From contig NZ_JADOET010000007.1 of assembly GCF_015645385.1 (NCBI RefSeq), positions 147,234-211,233 on the forward strand: 64,000 bases of DNA, read 5' to 3'. The stretch is from Winogradskyella marina. Lineage in GTDB: Bacteria; Bacteroidota; Bacteroidia; Flavobacteriales; Flavobacteriaceae. Within the stretch, counting starts at the first letter, position 1, and every line of letters starts with the position of its first letter. A program made the translations under genes and the position numbers. Below are positions 34,369-43,110 of the stretch, in pieces. The notes beneath the pieces were generated by a model. That model was not told the origin of the DNA. It saw only the letters and a list, made by a program, of their open reading frames with translations, and made no database searches.

Positions 34369-35073
34369 ATGCCATTAAAAGACAAATTACTCGCGCAACG
34401 CATTTACCTCATCCTTGGTGGTCTTTTTATAACATCGCTTGTTGTTTCTAACTTAATTTTTCAAAAATTCTTTTATTGGCATCCTTTTGAAGTTGAATTT
34501 TTTGGATCTAAACTATTTGAGATTTCGGTTGGTATTTTACCGTATCCAATCACCTTTTTAATTACAGATTTAATCAGTGAGATTTATGGAAAAAAGCGTG
34601 CAAACGACATTGTGATTGTGGGCATTTTCGCTTCATTATTTTCACTTCTAATTATCTATACCGCTTCAAGCGTTCCTGCTACAGAATGGTCTTACGTCGA
34701 TGACACCCTATTTAACAAAGTATTTGGAAACACGGCTCTTGCTGTTTTTGCCAGTATGGTAACGTATTTATTTGCGCAGTTTGTAGATATTCAAATTTAT
34801 CATTTCTGGAAACGACTAACTAAAGGCAAACATCTATGGTTACGAAATAATTTTTCAACTTGGTTGTCTCAATTTATAGACACCTTTACAATTCTGTTTT
34901 TGCTGTGTACCTTCGGCATTATAGATTGGAAAAACTTCGCAGGCCTGCTCGTAAGCGGCTTTGCTTTTAAGGTTTTAGTCGCATTATTAGATACACCGTT
35001 TTTATACCTTGGCGTGTATCTATTTAGGAAACGCTTCAAGTTAAAACTAAATGAGGAAATAAATTTACTTTAA
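34369..35073 (+). CDS. Queuosine precursor transporter (YhhQ/VUT family)
   Basis: The protein has 234 residues from the ATG at 34369 (MPLKDKLLAQRIYLILGG) and about six or seven membrane segments. The signature LPYPITFLITDLISEIYGKKRA (about 62-83) and the later QFVDIQIYHFWKR, WLSQFIDTFTILFLL and LLDTPFLYLGVYLF are typical of the family. It imports a queuine or preQ precursor used in tRNA wobble modification. The next gene, an AsmA-like protein, follows after 110 bases on the same strand, but no functional link is evident. Confidence 0.92.
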   Translation: MPLKDKLLAQRIYLILGGLFITSLVVSNLIFQKFFYWHPFEVEFFGSKLFEISVGILPYPITFLITDLISEIYGKKRANDIVIVGIFASLFSLLIIYTASSVPATEWSYVDDTLFNKVFGNTALAVFASMVTYLFAQFVDIQIYHFWKRLTKGKHLWLRNNFSTWLSQFIDTFTILFLLCTFGIIDWKNFAGLLVSGFAFKVLVALLDTPFLYLGVYLFRKRFKLKLNEEINLL

Positions 35074-35183
35074 CCACTAAGCAAAACACTAAAATCTTCT
35101 TAAACTTATTGATATTAGCAACTTTTATACAGAATTTTGCGTATATATAAAAAGACACAGTTTTAAAAACAATAATACACCTT

Positions 35184-37844
35184 ATGAAGAAATTTTTAAA
35201 AATTATCGGAATCGTTTTACTCATATTTATTGCGATTCTTATTGCCATTCCATTTGTTTTAGAATCTAAAGTAGATACTATTGTTCAGAATTATGCAGAT
35301 GAAAACTTGAATGCCAACTTATCTTTCGATGATATTAGCTTAAGTCTTATCAGTAGTTTTCCTAAAGCCGAAATTAGCGTCGATAATTTAAAAATAACTA
35401 ATCGTGCTCCTTTTGAAGGCGAAACTTTAGCAACCGCAAAGTCACTGTCTTTTGAAATGGGTGTTATGCAATTATTACAAGGTACCGAAGAACCTCTTGA
35501 AGTCAATGAAATAATTGCCAATGAACTGCTTTTAGTCCTAAAAACTAACAAAACAGGTGCTGTTAATTACGATATTGTTAAAGAAAGTGAATCTGAAACC
35601 ACACCTACAGACACAGAAAATTCTAGTGGTTTTAGCTTTGATATTGATAACTACGAGCTTAACAATAGTGCATTTACTTATATAGATGACACCTCTAACA
35701 TCACCTTTTATCTTAGCGAAATTAACCATAATGGAACAGGTATTTTCTCTGGTGGAAAATCGGAATTAGATACAAATACAGAAGCAAATATTACGTTTGC
35801 AATGGACAGTACAGAATACTTAAGCAACAACAGCATTAAATTAGATGCGCTTATTGACCTCGACTTAGAGCAACAGAAATATACATTTAGAGAGAACACA
35901 GGCTACATCAATGCTTTGCCTTTAGAGTTTGAAGGTTTTGTGCAACTTGTTGAAGCAGGACAACAAATTGATATCAGTTTTAAGAATCCAGAAGCGTCAT
36001 TCAAAGATTTTTTAGCCATTATTCCAAAAACGTATGCTAAAAATGTTGAGAACGTCAATACCACAGGAAACTTTACCGTTAACGGAATTGTTAAAGGATT
36101 AGTCTCAGATGACACTATACCAACTTTAGATATTAATCTAAATTCAGATAATGCATCCTTCAAGTTTCCTGACCTTCCAAAAAGTGTTCGAAATATTTCA
36201 ATTGATGCCTCAGTAAAAAACACTACAGGAAATGTAGATGATACCTTTGTTAACATCAATAAATTGAATTTTCAAGTAGATGAGGATGTTTTTAAGTCTG
36301 AAGCTTCAATAAAAAACCTCACCAAAAACATGTTGGTTGCAGCCAAATTAGATGGTGTTTTAAATTTGGCGAATATTACAAAAGCGTATCCTGTTGAGTT
36401 AGAAAACGAATTGAGTGGTATTTTAAAAGGAAATATAGATACCTCTTTTGACATGAACGCCATTGAAACCAATGCTTATCAACGCATAAAAAATGTCGGT
36501 AGTGTTTCTATTTCCGACTTTATATTTTCGTCTGAAGATATTGTGAATCCTATTCAAATTAACAAAGCCAATTTAACGTTTAAACCAGGAACGGTTAGCT
36601 TAAATAGTTTTGATGCATTAACAGGAACAAGTGATTTTTCAGCAACAGGAAGTATTAATAACTTATTAGGATTTTTATTAAGTGACAAAAAGCTTGAAGG
36701 TAATTTTAATTTAAATTCCAATAGGTTTGCGCTTTCAGATTTTATGGTTGAAGATGAAACGGCAACAGAAACATCGAACAAAACAACGTCTGATGCTGAA
36801 TCACTCAAAATTCCAGATTTTTTAGATTGTACCATCACAGCCCATGCAAATACGGTTGTTTATGATAATTTAAATTTAAAGAATGTAAAAGGACAACTCA
36901 TTATTAAAGACCAAAATGCGAATCTAAAAAACATGACCACAGATATTTTTAATGGTCAATTAGGAATTAATGGTAATGTGTCTACGAAATCAGACAAACC
37001 AGCTTTTGATGTGAAGTTAGGCATGCAAAACTTCGACATTTCACAATCGTTTAATGATTTAGAAATGTTGAAAGCCTTAGCACCAATAGCTAAAATATTG
37101 CAAGGAAAACTAAACTCTACCATTGATGTCAGTGGATTTTTAGACGAAAGTTTTTCGCCAGATTTAACAACAATGTCTGGTAGTGCTTTAGCTGAAATTC
37201 TAACTAATAAAGTTGATGCGAATAATAGTCCTTTGCTTACAAGTTTAGACAGTAAATTAGATTTTATAGACTTCGATCAATTAGATTTAAAAGATGTTAA
37301 GACCAATTTAAGTTTTGATAACGGACAGGTTTCTGTAAAACCATTTACTCTTAATTATAAAGATATTCCTATTGAAGTTTCTGGATCTCACAGTTTTTCA
37401 AACACCATGAATTACAGTGCCGTTTTACAAGTACCTGCTAAGTATTTAGGAAGTGAAGTGAATCGTTTAATTGGCAAGATTGATGATAATGAGGTAAATA
37501 ATCTAACCGTACCTGTAACTGCGAATATTGGTGGCACATTTGCTAGTCCAAATATTAAAACAGATTTAACGAGTGGTGTCACTAACCTAACAAAACAATT
37601 AATTGAAATTGAAAAACAAAAATTAATTGGTCAAGGAAAAGATAAAGTTAAAGACCTATTAAGTGGTTTAGCTGGTGGAAATGATAACACTACTAAAACA
37701 GACTCTACGGCTACAATGACAGAGGCAGACAGTACAAAACAAGAAAATAAGGATAAGATTAAAGAAGGTGTTGGTAATATTTTAGGAGGACTCTTAGGCG
37801 GAAAGAAAAATAACAAAAAGGAGGCAGATTCAACCGATATGTAA
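35184..37844 (+). CDS. AsmA-like outer-membrane biogenesis protein
   Basis: The 886-aa protein has one N-terminal membrane anchor (about 4-26, LKIIGIVLLIFIAILIAIPFVL). A long periplasmic beta-rich part opens with an AsmA N-terminal domain (SFDDISLSLISSFPKAEISVDNLKI, about 47-71). A C-terminal AsmA_2-type region has FDVKLGMQNFDISQSFNDLEML and SGSALAEILTNKVDANN. A Gly/Lys-rich tail ends the protein. AsmA and related proteins form long beta-groove bridges believed to help lipid transfer and outer-membrane assembly. Members of similar length are common in Flavobacteriia. There is no clear operon partner; rpoD follows after 116 bases. Confidence 0.9.
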   Translation: MKKFLKIIGIVLLIFIAILIAIPFVLESKVDTIVQNYADENLNANLSFDDISLSLISSFPKAEISVDNLKITNRAPFEGETLATAKSLSFEMGVMQLLQGTEEPLEVNEIIANELLLVLKTNKTGAVNYDIVKESESETTPTDTENSSGFSFDIDNYELNNSAFTYIDDTSNITFYLSEINHNGTGIFSGGKSELDTNTEANITFAMDSTEYLSNNSIKLDALIDLDLEQQKYTFRENTGYINALPLEFEGFVQLVEAGQQIDISFKNPEASFKDFLAIIPKTYAKNVENVNTTGNFTVNGIVKGLVSDDTIPTLDINLNSDNASFKFPDLPKSVRNISIDASVKNTTGNVDDTFVNINKLNFQVDEDVFKSEASIKNLTKNMLVAAKLDGVLNLANITKAYPVELENELSGILKGNIDTSFDMNAIETNAYQRIKNVGSVSISDFIFSSEDIVNPIQINKANLTFKPGTVSLNSFDALTGTSDFSATGSINNLLGFLLSDKKLEGNFNLNSNRFALSDFMVEDETATETSNKTTSDAESLKIPDFLDCTITAHANTVVYDNLNLKNVKGQLIIKDQNANLKNMTTDIFNGQLGINGNVSTKSDKPAFDVKLGMQNFDISQSFNDLEMLKALAPIAKILQGKLNSTIDVSGFLDESFSPDLTTMSGSALAEILTNKVDANNSPLLTSLDSKLDFIDFDQLDLKDVKTNLSFDNGQVSVKPFTLNYKDIPIEVSGSHSFSNTMNYSAVLQVPAKYLGSEVNRLIGKIDDNEVNNLTVPVTANIGGTFASPNIKTDLTSGVTNLTKQLIEIEKQKLIGQGKDKVKDLLSGLAGGNDNTTKTDSTATMTEADSTKQENKDKIKEGVGNILGGLLGGKKNNKKEADSTDM

Positions 37845-37960
37845 TCTACGAACTGAAAAAGTAATCATTTTTTGCCAATTAATGTTAATAATTACACATT
37901 TATTTGCTTTTCTTAATAATTTGGTTACATTGAAGGTTCACTAAATTTTAAAAAGGATAT

Positions 37961-38824
37961 ATGAGGCAGTTAAAAATCACCAAACAGGTAACCAACAGAG
38001 AGGATAAATCATTAGATAAATATCTACAGGATATAAGTAAAATTCCGTTGATTACCGCAGATGAGGAAGTGGAATTAGCACAGCTTATCAGAAAAGGTGA
38101 TCAAGCAGCATTAGATAAACTAACAACAGCCAACTTAAGGTTTGTTGTTTCGGTAGCAAAACAATATCAAAATCAAGGTTTAAAATTACCAGATTTAATT
38201 AATGAAGGAAATGCAGGTTTAGTTAAAGCCGCAAAACGTTTTGATGAAACTAGAGGTTTTAAGTTTATTTCTTATGCTGTATGGTGGATTAGACAAGCAA
38301 TTTTACAAGCCTTGGCGGAACAGTCGCGTATTGTAAGGTTACCATTAAATAAGATTGGTACTATTAATAAGATTAATAAAGCATTTTCTCATTTAGAGCA
38401 AGTTAATCAACGACCGCCAAACGCAGATGAAATTGCTGGCGAACTAGATATAAGTGTTCGTGAGGTAAAACAATCTATGAAAAACTCTGGTCGTCACCTT
38501 TCTATGGATGCTCCATTAAAAGATGGTGAGACTTTTAGTTTGTACGATGTGGTAAGTTCTGGTGAATCACCAAGACCAGATAAAGAGTTAATGAAAGAGT
38601 CTTTAAATACAGAAGTAGAGCGTGCACTTGAAACCTTGACTCAAAAGGAAAGTGATGTTATTCGTTTAAATTTCGGAATTGGCGACCAACCACCAATGAC
38701 ACTTGAAGAAATTGGAAGTATCTACGATTTAACACGTGAGCGTGTTAGACAAATTAGAGAAAAAGGGATTAGAAGATTAAGACACGCAAGTAAGAGTAAG
38801 ATTTTAAAGACATATTTAGGATAA
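37961..38824 (+). CDS. rpoD: Primary sigma factor RpoD
   Basis: The 287-aa protein is the short Bacteroidota form of the primary sigma factor, lacking the large region 1.1 and non-conserved region of E. coli RpoD. Region 1.2 ([25 protein letters not shown]) and region 2 ([37 protein letters not shown]) are clear. Regions 3 ([22 protein letters not shown]) and 4.2 ([30 protein letters not shown]) follow. It directs RNA polymerase to the TTG/TAnnTTTG promoters seen in this window. ATG at 37961 follows AAAAAGGAT, a reasonable ribosome-binding site. Confidence 0.97.
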   Translation: MRQLKITKQVTNREDKSLDKYLQDISKIPLITADEEVELAQLIRKGDQAALDKLTTANLRFVVSVAKQYQNQGLKLPDLINEGNAGLVKAAKRFDETRGFKFISYAVWWIRQAILQALAEQSRIVRLPLNKIGTINKINKAFSHLEQVNQRPPNADEIAGELDISVREVKQSMKNSGRHLSMDAPLKDGETFSLYDVVSSGESPRPDKELMKESLNTEVERALETLTQKESDVIRLNFGIGDQPPMTLEEIGSIYDLTRERVRQIREKGIRRLRHASKSKILKTYLG

Positions 38825-38838
38825 TAAAAAAGACGGTT

Positions 38839-39029
38839 AGACCGCTACGCTTTTAGATACAAGAATTAAGACTTGGTCAGTTGTACGTTCAACAGGTGGA
38901 CTTTAAGTTTTAGTCATTAGATTAAATTTTAAAGCTAACAATAGAGCATAAATTCTCTTTTAAAAAACTGCGTTTTGTTCGTTAGCAAGAGTTAAATCTT
39001 TGTTCCTGGTTCTAAAAGCGAAGTGGTCT
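38839..39029. repeat. Large inverted-repeat element after rpoD
   Basis: The left arm 38839-38874 (AGACCGCTACGCTTTTAGAT...) and the inverse complement of the right arm 38994-39029 (AGACCACTTCGCTTTTAGAA...) agree at about 28 of 36 positions around a 119-base spacer. A related single arm lies at 34001-34038. It would form a stem if transcribed from rpoD. Confidence 0.75.
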
Positions 39030-39106
39030 TTTGTCATTTTTCAGACACCAATGAAAAATATTATTCTAAAACCTTGAATTAATTTTTTATTTTCAAATAG
39101 TTAGCA

Positions 39107-39114
39107 TATATTTG
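39107..39114 (+). promoter_or_regulatory. -7 element of the rpsU promoter
   Basis: TATATTTG is a perfect match to the Bacteroidota -7 element TAnnTTTG, 42 bases before the rpsU start codon. The -33 element is less clear (T-rich sequence at about 39081-39092). Confidence 0.65.
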
Positions 39115-39156
39115 CCGACCATTTGCAAGAATTAGTTAACAAAAATATTATCGATA

Positions 39157-39351
39157 ATGATTAAAATCGAAATCAAAGAAGGAGAAAATATAGAACGTGC
39201 ACTTAAGCGTTACAAGCGTAAACACAGAAATGTGCAGATTATGCAAAACTTGAGAGAATCACGTTATTTTACAAAACCTTCTGTAAAAAGAAGAAGAGAA
39301 ATTCAGAAAGCTGAATATATTCAAGGTTTAAGAGACGCTGAAGATATATAG
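39157..39351 (+). CDS. rpsU: 30S ribosomal protein S21
   Basis: The 64-aa protein has the usual length and sequence of bS21: N-terminal IKIEIKEGENIERALKRYKRK and the basic KPSVKRRREIQKAEY segment. In Bacteroidota S21 takes part in holding the 16S rRNA 3' end, which relates to the weak use of Shine-Dalgarno sites. It is transcribed from its own promoter and followed by a terminator. Confidence 0.97.
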   Translation: MIKIEIKEGENIERALKRYKRKHRNVQIMQNLRESRYFTKPSVKRRREIQKAEYIQGLRDAEDI

Positions 39352-39378
39352 ATACTTTTTATATACCAAAATACTAAA

Positions 39379-39407
39379 AGAGTAGCACTTGTGCTGCTCT
39401 TTTTTTA
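39379..39407 (+). terminator. Terminator after rpsU
   Basis: Arms AGAGTAGCAC (39379-39388) and GTGCTGCTCT (39391-39400), with one G-U pair and a tight loop, are followed by a run of T. Confidence 0.85.
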
Positions 39408-39488
39408 TACCATAAATTCTGATTACTTCAAATTTTCATTTTATCTTGAAGGTTTTAAAACCAAACAGAACATATTAAAAAATAAATT

Positions 39489-40004
39489 ATGCCAATAATT
39501 AAATCAGTAAGAGGAAAGCAACCACACATTCCAGAGGATTGTTTTATCGCAGAAAATGCAACTATATTAGGAGATGTTACTATAGGCGAACAATGTAGTA
39601 TTTGGTTTAATGCTGTAATTAGAGGAGATGTACATTTTATAAAAATGGGCAACAAGGTGAATATTCAAGATGGAGCGGTCATTCATGCGACCTATCTAAA
39701 ATCACCTACAACCATTGGTAATAACGTTTCTATTGGCCATAATGCCATTGTGCATGGTTGTACCATTAAAGATAATGTACTCGTTGGTATGGGAAGCATT
39801 ATTATGGACGACTGCGTGATAGAAAGCAATAGTATAATCGCTGCTGGTGCTGTAGTTACCAAAAATACAGTTGTAGAATCTGGTAGTATTTATGCCGGAG
39901 TGCCTGCAAAAAAAGTAAAAGATATTAGTAAGGCGTTAATCTCTGGCGAGATTGATAGAATTGCTAATAATTATGTTGAATATTCCAGTTGGTTTAAGGA
40001 ATAA
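39489..40004 (+). CDS. Gamma-carbonic anhydrase-like hexapeptide-repeat protein
   Basis: The 171-aa protein is built of left-handed beta-helix hexapeptide repeats (for example ATILGDVTIGEQCSIW and TTIGNNVSIGHNAIVHGCTIKDNVLVGMGSII). The three zinc-binding histidines of gamma-class carbonic anhydrases are present at 66 (VIHAT), 84 (IGHNA) and 89 (VHGC). It may hydrate CO2 or act as a related acyl-handling enzyme; catalysis is not certain in the CaiE/PaaY/YrdA subgroup to which this length belongs. It is convergent with the next gene and preceded by the rpsU terminator, so it should be transcribed alone. Confidence 0.88.
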   Translation: MPIIKSVRGKQPHIPEDCFIAENATILGDVTIGEQCSIWFNAVIRGDVHFIKMGNKVNIQDGAVIHATYLKSPTTIGNNVSIGHNAIVHGCTIKDNVLVGMGSIIMDDCVIESNSIIAAGAVVTKNTVVESGSIYAGVPAKKVKDISKALISGEIDRIANNYVEYSSWFKE

Positions 40005-40022
40005 CGACTAAATGGTATCATT

Positions 40023-40370
40023 TTAAAGTTGAAGTTTCAAGCGTACTATTAAGTCTTCAACATTTGATATTTTATTTAAAACATCAGCATTTAAAACTGT
40101 TGAAATTTGCTGTGCCTCGTGTTTTAAAATAGCAGGATAGGTCATGTTTACATTAGGAAATTTTGTTTCAAACTCATCCTTGTGATAAAATTCCATATCA
40201 AGATTACTTTCTGCTCTAAACTCCTTCCAACTACGATTTTCTGAAAACGTGTTATGCGTTAATGCGCACAATGAACATTTATAGGTTGAAGGACTCATAA
40301 GTTTATGACCTGCATCAAACAAGGCATTTAATTTGCCTGAGTTAGCATTATAAATAAATAGTAATTTCAT
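40023..40370 (-). CDS. Conserved hypothetical protein with CxxC motif
   Basis: The 115-aa protein begins MKLLFIYNANSGKLNALFDAGHKL and has a CSLC motif (Cys33 and Cys36) in a segment YKCSLCALTHNTFSENRSWKEF. It looks like a small alpha/beta soluble protein with no signal peptide. Similar short proteins occur in flavobacteria, but I do not know a function. The CxxC could be a redox or metal site. It lies 34 bases after murI on the same strand and may be co-transcribed. Confidence 0.75.
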   Translation of the reverse strand: MKLLFIYNANSGKLNALFDAGHKLMSPSTYKCSLCALTHNTFSENRSWKEFRAESNLDMEFYHKDEFETKFPNVNMTYPAILKHEAQQISTVLNADVLNKISNVEDLIVRLKLQL

Positions 40371-40404
40371 ACTTAGGTTAGTAGGGCATTAAATGAAAAC
40401 CTTA

Positions 40405-41184
40405 CTAAAAATCTAAATAAGCCACATCAAATTTATAATCTAAAATTGAATTTAGTACTGAAATATCACCGTTTGAAAATAACTGAATACTTGGTTGTTC
40501 AGTTGAATCATTTAGAACATCTAGTTGAGACAATACGGTTTGCGTCTGTTTTGCCACTGCTCTACCAGAATCAATAATTTTTACATGATCTGGAAGCATT
40601 TTAGTTAGCCTAGGAATGAGGTAAGGATAATGCGTGCAACCTAGAACCAAATAATCTATATCTTGCTTTAACATAGGTTCTAAATAGGTTTCTAAATACA
40701 TTTGCATGGCTTCAGAATCTAATTGCCCCTTTTCAATTAAAGGCACAATACCTTCACCTACCTGTTCTATAATTTTTATATTCTTAGAATACAAATCTGA
40801 AGCCTTATGAAATAGCTCGCTGCTTAACGTTCCTTTAGTTGCTAAAATACCAATAACCTTTGTCTGTGTGTTTAAAGCTGCTGGTTTTATGGCTGGTTCT
40901 ATACCTATAAATGGAACATTATAATTGGCTCTTAAGTAAGTTATGGCATTTGTCGTTGCTGTATTACAAGCGATAACAATAATTTTACTCCCTTTACTAA
41001 TAAGATATTCAGTATTCTTAATACTTAACTGAACGATGTCATCTGTAGACTTGTTACCATAAGGTGCATTTTTGCTATCCGCTAAATAGATACAACTTTC
41101 ATTTGGTAATAGCTCATGAATCTCCTTAAAGATAGAAGTACCTCCAATTCCAGAGTCAAATATGCCAATTGGTCTATTACACAT
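40405..41184 (-). CDS. murI: Glutamate racemase
   Basis: The 259-aa protein makes D-glutamate for peptidoglycan. The family motifs are complete: GIFDSGIGGTSIFKEI at 7-22, the first catalytic cysteine in VIACNTATTNA (about 70-80), and the second in LVLGCTHYPYLIPRL (about 178-192). It acts in the cytoplasm. It is the gene after the OmpH pair on the same strand, but a terminator (41195-41228) lies between them, so it likely has its own promoter. Confidence 0.96.
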   Translation of the reverse strand: MCNRPIGIFDSGIGGTSIFKEIHELLPNESCIYLADSKNAPYGNKSTDDIVQLSIKNTEYLISKGSKIIVIACNTATTNAITYLRANYNVPFIGIEPAIKPAALNTQTKVIGILATKGTLSSELFHKASDLYSKNIKIIEQVGEGIVPLIEKGQLDSEAMQMYLETYLEPMLKQDIDYLVLGCTHYPYLIPRLTKMLPDHVKIIDSGRAVAKQTQTVLSQLDVLNDSTEQPSIQLFSNGDISVLNSILDYKFDVAYLDF

Positions 41185-41194
41185 TACTACAAAA

Positions 41195-41228
41195 ATAAAA
41201 AGTCGCTTAACAATAAGCGACTTTTTTT
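41195..41228. terminator. Terminator between ompH pair and murI
   Basis: Perfect arms AAAGTCGCTTA (41199-41209) and TAAGCGACTTT (41214-41224) with an ACAA loop, followed on the minus strand by T-rich sequence. Confidence 0.9.
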
Positions 41229-41252
41229 ATATATTTTGTTAATTTAGAATTA

Positions 41253-41756
41253 TTACAATCCTAATTGCTTTTTAACGTCTGCCATAAGATCCTTACCATC
41301 TGCTACAATTAGCATTGCAGAATCTACAACATACTGAATACCTTGAGCTTTAGCTACTGCTTTAATAGCGTTATCTGCTTTTTCAACAATTGGCTTTAAA
41401 AGGTTAAATTCTTTTTCTTGTAAATCTTTCTGTGCTTGTTGCTGGTACTCACCTAAACTTTGTTTGATACCTTCTACTTCTGTCATACGATCCATATTAG
41501 TCTGCTCAGACTGTGTTTCAGCTTCAGAATTGTATTGCTTTAATTTAACGTCTAATTCTTTTAGTGACGTTTGAATTGTTGCTTGATACGTTTGACTCAG
41601 TTTCTCAATTTCAGATTGAGCTTGCGCATAAGCAGGCATTGCTTTTATTAATTCTTGCTTGTTTATATGGGCAACGTTACTTTGTGCTGTTGTAAAACTT
41701 GTAGCTCCAATAAAAAGTACTGCTGCAAATAATAAAGTTTTGAAATGTTTACTCAT
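41253..41756 (-). CDS. OmpH/Skp-family periplasmic chaperone
   Basis: The protein has 167 residues from ATG at 41756, which gives a Sec signal peptide (MSKHFKTLLFAAVLFIGATSFTTAQ). A longer in-frame start 15 codons upstream has no signal-like sequence and was not chosen. The mature part has the OmpH start VAHINKQELIKAMPAYAQAQSEIEKLSQTYQ and a long helical hairpin, then the small beta body ending VVDSAMLIVADGKDLMADVKKQLG. It holds outer-membrane proteins soluble in the periplasm for BamA. It is the second of two ompH genes after bamA, 77 bases behind the first. Confidence 0.92.
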   Translation of the reverse strand: MSKHFKTLLFAAVLFIGATSFTTAQSNVAHINKQELIKAMPAYAQAQSEIEKLSQTYQATIQTSLKELDVKLKQYNSEAETQSEQTNMDRMTEVEGIKQSLGEYQQQAQKDLQEKEFNLLKPIVEKADNAIKAVAKAQGIQYVVDSAMLIVADGKDLMADVKKQLGL

Positions 41757-41833
41757 GTCCAATCTATTTAATTTTCTGTTTTCGTGAATCTTTGATTTCA
41801 TTTGATTTTAATTGTATTACGTGTTATAAATTG

Positions 41834-42970
41834 TTAATTATTGTCTTCGTTTTTCTTAGCTTTTGCTATAGAATCGTTTCTTCTTACTCGTGCTTCACGC
41901 TCTTCACGTGCTTTTTTTCGTTGTTCTATTATTTTTTGTTTTCTTTCCTCTAATGCTTTTTGGCGCGCTTCTCTATCTTTCAATTTTTTAGCGCGTTCGG
42001 CTGCCGCAATTTCTGCTGCTGTTTTAGGCGTTTTAGAATTAATTGAATCCTTTTTAACTGTGCCTTCAACTTTTATACTATCTATTTTTTTAACTGTTCC
42101 AGCTTTTGCTGTACTGTCTGTTTTGCTTTCAACAACTGTTTCTGTGTCATCAGAAGTAGCTTCTGATCTCGCTTTTCTTTCATCAATTACTTTTTGACGA
42201 CGTTCTTCTGCTTCCTTCTTCTTAGCTTCTCGTGAAGCCTCTAAAGCCGCTTTTCTCTCTTCTGCAGCTCTCTCACGTTCTGCTCGCTTTTCTGCCAATT
42301 CCTTTTCACGATTTGCCTTACGCTCTTCTAATGCTTGTTGACGCGCATCTTTATCTGAATCTACAACTGGCACAACTTCTTCGTCTTCTAATTCCTGACG
42401 TTCCTTCTTGTTTTTTGCTTGTGTTCGTTTAGAGGTTCTTGTTATGGTTCTTAACACTTGTTCGCTCATATCATAACGCTCAGCGGAATACAGCATTACA
42501 ACGTCTGCTGATTTATCAAAAACAAAATCGTACTTTTTAGTTTCTGCAATTTCTTGTACAGCTGCAAAAATTTGATCTTGTATTGGCTCTATTAACTGAC
42601 GTTTTTGAATCATTAAATCTCCTTCTGGCCCAAAACGCTTTTGCTGATAATCTAAAATTTCAGCTTCTTCAAAAGTGATATCCTCATAACGCTCATCGTA
42701 TAATTCTTTTGTTAAAAGAACGCTTTCGTTATCTAGCTCTTTCTTTTTTTGTTCGATGGCATTTAGTTTCGTTTCAATTTCAGATTTCCATTGTTGCACT
42801 TTCTGATCTAATTGAGCAGATGCTTCTGTATACTCAGGTACATTTTGTAAGATGTACTCCGTATCAATGTAACCAATTCTAACTCCACGTTGTGCACTTA
42901 CACTACAGGTTGCAAGACCAATTATTGTTAGTAAAAAAAGAACTTTAAATTTCATCATTATTGTTTTCAT
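41834..42970 (-). CDS. OmpH/Skp-family chaperone with long charged C-terminal extension
   Basis: The protein has about 378 residues from ATG at 42970; the ATGs at 42958 and 42955 are also possible and give the same signal peptide (MKFKVLFLLTIIGLATCSVSAQ). The first part (GYIDTEYILQNVPEYTEASAQLDQKVQQW to KKYDFVFDKSADVVMLYSAERYDMSEQVL) is a normal OmpH unit of about 170 residues. The remainder is a long run of Arg/Lys/Glu/Ala-rich sequence (about 180-378) with repeated ERK, EERR and KKDREAR units, which should form an extended coiled coil. It is encoded 140 bases after bamA. Confidence 0.88.
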   Translation of the reverse strand: MKTIMMKFKVLFLLTIIGLATCSVSAQRGVRIGYIDTEYILQNVPEYTEASAQLDQKVQQWKSEIETKLNAIEQKKKELDNESVLLTKELYDERYEDITFEEAEILDYQQKRFGPEGDLMIQKRQLIEPIQDQIFAAVQEIAETKKYDFVFDKSADVVMLYSAERYDMSEQVLRTITRTSKRTQAKNKKERQELEDEEVVPVVDSDKDARQQALEERKANREKELAEKRAERERAAEERKAALEASREAKKKEAEERRQKVIDERKARSEATSDDTETVVESKTDSTAKAGTVKKIDSIKVEGTVKKDSINSKTPKTAAEIAAAERAKKLKDREARQKALEERKQKIIEQRKKAREEREARVRRNDSIAKAKKNEDNN

Positions 42971-43110
42971 GTTTTGAGACATTTTTTGTGTAAAACTCAA
43001 TGTGTTATCATTTTGTGTTACCAATCTTCAAATTTAACGAAATATATCATTAAAAATTTTAACAACATGATGAAATCGTTATTAAGCAATTAGAAAATAT
43101 CGTGCCAAAC

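Larger units (their letters stand above)
38825..39156. other. 332-base gap between rpoD and rpsU
   Basis: It is occupied mainly by a large inverted-repeat element (38839-39029) and then by the promoter of rpsU. No gene is seen on either strand. Confidence 0.6.
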
